From: Helicobacter magdeburgensis
Lineage (GTDB): Bacteria; Campylobacterota; Campylobacteria; Campylobacterales; Helicobacteraceae
DNA: 64,000 bases
Direction of reading: 5' to 3'
Assembly (NCBI RefSeq): GCF_000765825.2
Contig: NZ_JRPE02000001.1
Coordinates: 124,001 to 188,000 of the forward strand
Translations under genes and position numbers: made by a program
Notes under the pieces: generated by a model
The model's input: only the letters and a program-made list of their open reading frames with translations
Database searches by the model: none
What the model was told of the DNA's origin: nothing
Shown: positions 61,214 to 64,000 of the stretch, one piece after another
Layout: each line of letters opens with the position of its first letter
Numbering within the stretch: position 1 is the stretch's first letter

Positions 61214-63469
61214 ATGTATTTGAAGCTTAATTTGCCTTTGTGGCGATTATCATCTTTGTATCGCCTTAAGATTCTATGCGTTGTGCTATATGCACCACTT
61301 TTTCTCTATGGCATAGACTACACAGGCAAACTACCTAGCCAAATAACCTTGCAAAATGGAGTAAGCCAAAGCCACAATCTCATTGCAAAATGTGGAAATC
61401 AATACTGCTACGCAGGATTACCCGGTGATTTTATTAATAATGCTTACGATTTTAGCTGCTCTACAAGTAGCGGGGCTTCTCACTTGTCTATTCACGCTAT
61501 CACACCACAAAACCCTATCAATCAAACATTATCCATTTTTTATATTGGAAAGCTCAATGTCGGCTCAAATTCAAACCTAGAAATCAACGATTTTCACACA
61601 ATATCATTTCAAAAAGGTTTGATGCTTGATACTAACGCATCACTTGAAATCATCTTACAAAAAGGTAAAAAAATTAATGCAAGTGAGTTTGGTGCATCTT
61701 CAAAAATGATTCTTTCACGCCAAGCAAATCTTTATCTAGGTAATGGAGCAAATCTTTATGCTACCAATATGGATTTTTTCATCTTAGATTCTCAAGCTTT
61801 TATAGACAAAAATGCGACAATGAGAGTAGAGGCTGATACCATACGGATTCATAATACTTTACATAATTATGGAACATTGAATCTCCAAGGTGAAGTGTGG
61901 AATGTAGGAGCAAGTCCTAATGGTATTAGTCTAGCTACTTCAAATTTTTTAAATACAGAGGGCAAAATAACAATTCAGGGTAATTTTTATAATGGGGGCA
62001 AACCAAAAAATGATGGTGGGTTTGATTTTACATCGCCTGGTGGCGGGAATCTTATCAATTATGGAGGAGAAATCCACATTACAGGGCAACTCATTAATCA
62101 AAAAGGTGAGGAACTTTCCCGTGTAGAACACTCAAATGTGCAGATTTATGGTGGGAGCATTAAGGTAGATGGCAGTATGACAAATGCCGCGGATAGTAGC
62201 CTTATCTTTGGCGCATATAATGGCAAACTAGGGCAGCTTATCGGCAATGTCAATAATCAAGGCAAGATTCAAGTAGATATTGCCGGAGCAGAGCTAGGCT
62301 CACATCAGCTTATCACAGGCACATTAAGTAGAAATACAAATATGGAGATTTTAGCCGGTGGGGGCAAAAGTGAGTTCATAAACTCTAGCTCACAAGGCAA
62401 TGGCTCTATCAAGCTTGAAAAGAACACCCAAGCTATTGATACCTTTCTCCAAAGCCTAGATAAAAATCAAAATAGCATTCTAACAAGCCTTGAAAGCAAT
62501 CTAGAGCAAGATTCAAAGAGCCTTTATACTTATGGCAATAGGGCGTTTCTCACAAATTTGAGTTCCAATATTGACACTTCTGCAAATATGCTAAGCACAC
62601 AAGCCCCTAGCTTAAGCCTTTGGAGCATTATGCAAAATACTACTTTGCCCCTTATCTATCAGCCACCGATGAAAAGATTTTCATTTAATCTCGCTCCCTT
62701 TGCCTCAAATGCAAATAGTGCAAATCTCTCCACCCCACTTTATGGCACAAGCCTAAGTGCTACTTTGCAACAAGGACTATATTCTTTGAACGCATTTGCT
62801 ACTTATGGGACTTCTCAAAGCACAAGTGCTTTAGATTCTACACAAACCCACCTTAACTCAACCGCATTGCTTATCGGCACATATAGCAAGCTCACTTTGC
62901 CAAAGCTTGAGCTAACACTCCTTGCTTATTATGGCAATACACAGCACACAAACAAACGCGAAGTCCTTTTTAGCTCAAGCACCTTTCAGGGCAAACTCTC
63001 CTACAACGAGTTAGGATTGCAAAGCACACTTGGCTATCCCATAAACTATCATAGATTCTATTTTAAGCCATTTTTAGGGCTTTCTTACACACTTGGTATG
63101 CAGGGGACATTTGCTGAATCTCAAGCAAATAACGCCAATATACCTACGCTTTCTCTTAAAGCCCAGCAACACCACACGCTAAGTCTCTTGCTAGGCACTC
63201 AAATGCGTTATTATTTTGGATCTCGTCATATTCTCTTTGGTGGGCTAAATCTACAATATGTCCCAACTCCCACACAGCAAACAACAGCCTATTTTGGCAA
63301 TTCACCACTTTATTTTACAAACCCACAAACACTTGGTTACACGCTTCATTTAGGTGGCTCTGTGCCTTTGCATAAGCACATCTCACTTAGTCTTTATGCC
63401 CTATACGCTCAATCGCCAATACAGTTTAAGACATATTCAGGCACACTCAATCTTTCATATTATTTTTAA
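61214..63469 (+). CDS. Autotransporter (type V secretion) protein
   Basis: A 751-aa protein. A long N-terminal signal region (about residues 1-35) leads to a beta-helix-like passenger (about 40-440) with repeated N-x-G-x-I/L-x-I/V patterns (NTEGKITIQGNFYNGG, NYGGEIHITGQLINQ, VEHSNVQIYGGSIKV). An alpha segment (about 430-480) and a C-terminal 12-strand beta-barrel (about 485-751) follow, ending GTLNLSYYF. The passenger is short compared with VacA or adhesins of the group. Function unknown. GAGGG precedes the ATG. Confidence 0.82.
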   Translation: MYLKLNLPLWRLSSLYRLKILCVVLYAPLFLYGIDYTGKLPSQITLQNGVSQSHNLIAKCGNQYCYAGLPGDFINNAYDFSCSTSSGASHLSIHAITPQNPINQTLSIFYIGKLNVGSNSNLEINDFHTISFQKGLMLDTNASLEIILQKGKKINASEFGASSKMILSRQANLYLGNGANLYATNMDFFILDSQAFIDKNATMRVEADTIRIHNTLHNYGTLNLQGEVWNVGASPNGISLATSNFLNTEGKITIQGNFYNGGKPKNDGGFDFTSPGGGNLINYGGEIHITGQLINQKGEELSRVEHSNVQIYGGSIKVDGSMTNAADSSLIFGAYNGKLGQLIGNVNNQGKIQVDIAGAELGSHQLITGTLSRNTNMEILAGGGKSEFINSSSQGNGSIKLEKNTQAIDTFLQSLDKNQNSILTSLESNLEQDSKSLYTYGNRAFLTNLSSNIDTSANMLSTQAPSLSLWSIMQNTTLPLIYQPPMKRFSFNLAPFASNANSANLSTPLYGTSLSATLQQGLYSLNAFATYGTSQSTSALDSTQTHLNSTALLIGTYSKLTLPKLELTLLAYYGNTQHTNKREVLFSSSTFQGKLSYNELGLQSTLGYPINYHRFYFKPFLGLSYTLGMQGTFAESQANNANIPTLSLKAQQHHTLSLLLGTQMRYYFGSRHILFGGLNLQYVPTPTQQTTAYFGNSPLYFTNPQTLGYTLHLGGSVPLHKHISLSLYALYAQSPIQFKTYSGTLNLSYYF

Positions 63470-63538
63470 TATTGCCTAAGCTGTGCTAGAATACGCCCTA
63501 TCCACCTATCTCATATCACTTAAGGAACGCATAAGTTT

Positions 63539-64000
63539 ATGGTAGAAGTCCTAGCTAAAATTATCGCCAAACGCTCACAAGATATCGCCACAAAGGGCTT
63601 AGACTTTGGACACGCTATCCCACAAAATAGAATCCACCCACTTATCCCACCAAAGCTAGATAAGCCACTCATTATCACCGAGATTAAACGCGCCTCGCCT
63701 TCAGCTGGGCATATAGGGGATATACATTCAGTTACACATTTAGCACAGAACTATCTTAATGGCGGAGCTTCAGCTATATCAGTGCTATGTGAAGAGCGAC
63801 ATTTCAATGGGAGTTTGAGAGATTTAATGCAGGTGAAAAACGCTTATCCAAATGCCTGTGTTTTACGCAAAGATTTTATACAAGATTCACAAGAAATTGA
63901 GATTAGCTATCGTGCTGGGGCGGATATGGTGCTGCTTATTGCGGCGATGTTTATTGATGAAAAAGATGGCTTTTTGCAACTTCAAAAGATTTATGAAAAA
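63539..64000 (+). CDS. trpC: Indole-3-glycerol phosphate synthase (partial)
   Basis: The first 154 codons of an IGPS; the gene runs off the window. Signature motifs: PLIITEIKRASPSAGHIG, GGASAISVLCEERHFNGSL and VLRKDFIQDSQEIEISYRAGAD. The barrel continues beyond position 64000. It closes the indole ring in tryptophan synthesis. No other trp gene precedes it, so it is monofunctional and its neighbours lie outside. TGCTAGAAT at 63484-63492 may be its promoter. AAGGA lies 13 bases before the ATG, which is far. Confidence 0.93.
   Translation, partial: MVEVLAKIIAKRSQDIATKGLDFGHAIPQNRIHPLIPPKLDKPLIITEIKRASPSAGHIGDIHSVTHLAQNYLNGGASAISVLCEERHFNGSLRDLMQVKNAYPNACVLRKDFIQDSQEIEISYRAGADMVLLIAAMFIDEKDGFLQLQKIYEK

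Overview
The window is 64 kb of chromosome from a Campylobacterota bacterium, most probably an enterohepatic Helicobacter. The evidence is FlgE at exactly 718 aa, a MagIII glycosylase, a short SpeE, the orphan regulator HsrA, the gene pairs folE-htpX, speE-coaE and sppA-purU that are also adjacent in H. pylori as I recall it, a CiaB protein, sigma-54 promoters on late flagellar genes, and low GC with many AGATTCT/AGAATCT heptamers. There is no rRNA, no tRNA, no insertion sequence with a transposase and no CRISPR array. One stable RNA (SRP RNA) is present.

Layout. 1-4.4 kb (+): end of glyA, a DUF1882 gene, a SPOR-domain protein, then three nucleotide-sugar genes (wbpB, wbpD, wbpA types) for UDP-GlcNAc3NAcA. 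4.4-9.4 kb (-): comEC, dnaB, a compact candidate type I toxin-antitoxin locus that is the most interesting item here, and a CrdRS/CprRS-like two-component pair. 9.4-14.6 kb: two islands of dispersed repeats around a DUF1104 protein, a TSUP transporter, a porin, folE and htpX. 14.7-25.5 kb: ciaB, cca, an FAD oxidoreductase, a DUF4149 membrane protein, flgE, a Sua5-like and an S4 protein, and a decayed sulfatase-family gene with a C13 tract near its start. 25.5-38.6 kb (-): dapF, coaE, speE, SRP RNA, hsrA, a polysaccharide deacetylase coupled to flgL, carB carrying an in-frame 100-codon insertion, two small membrane proteins, purU, sppA, ridA. 38.6-46.5 kb: two exported proteins (+), then pycB, yaaA, a lipoprotein, a class II cytochrome c, yggS, rseP and pgsA (-). 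46.6-50 kb (+): corA, terC and a FadL-type porin behind an AG dinucleotide tract. 50-61 kb (-): a third repeat island, a two-subunit class I fumarase, magIII, yejBEF, ybdD, two outer-membrane proteins with an A18 tract upstream, cstA. 61.2-64 kb (+): an autotransporter and the start of trpC.

How it fits together. Most genes are household functions in short, tightly packed operons with good Shine-Dalgarno sequences. A surface layer stands out: several outer-membrane proteins, an autotransporter, a nucleotide-sugar cluster and simple-sequence tracts at three surface genes, as expected of a host-adapted bacterium that varies its envelope.

Limits. All calls come from reading the sequence and from memory of the protein families. 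No database search or RNA folding was run. RNA structures and promoters are by-eye assignments.
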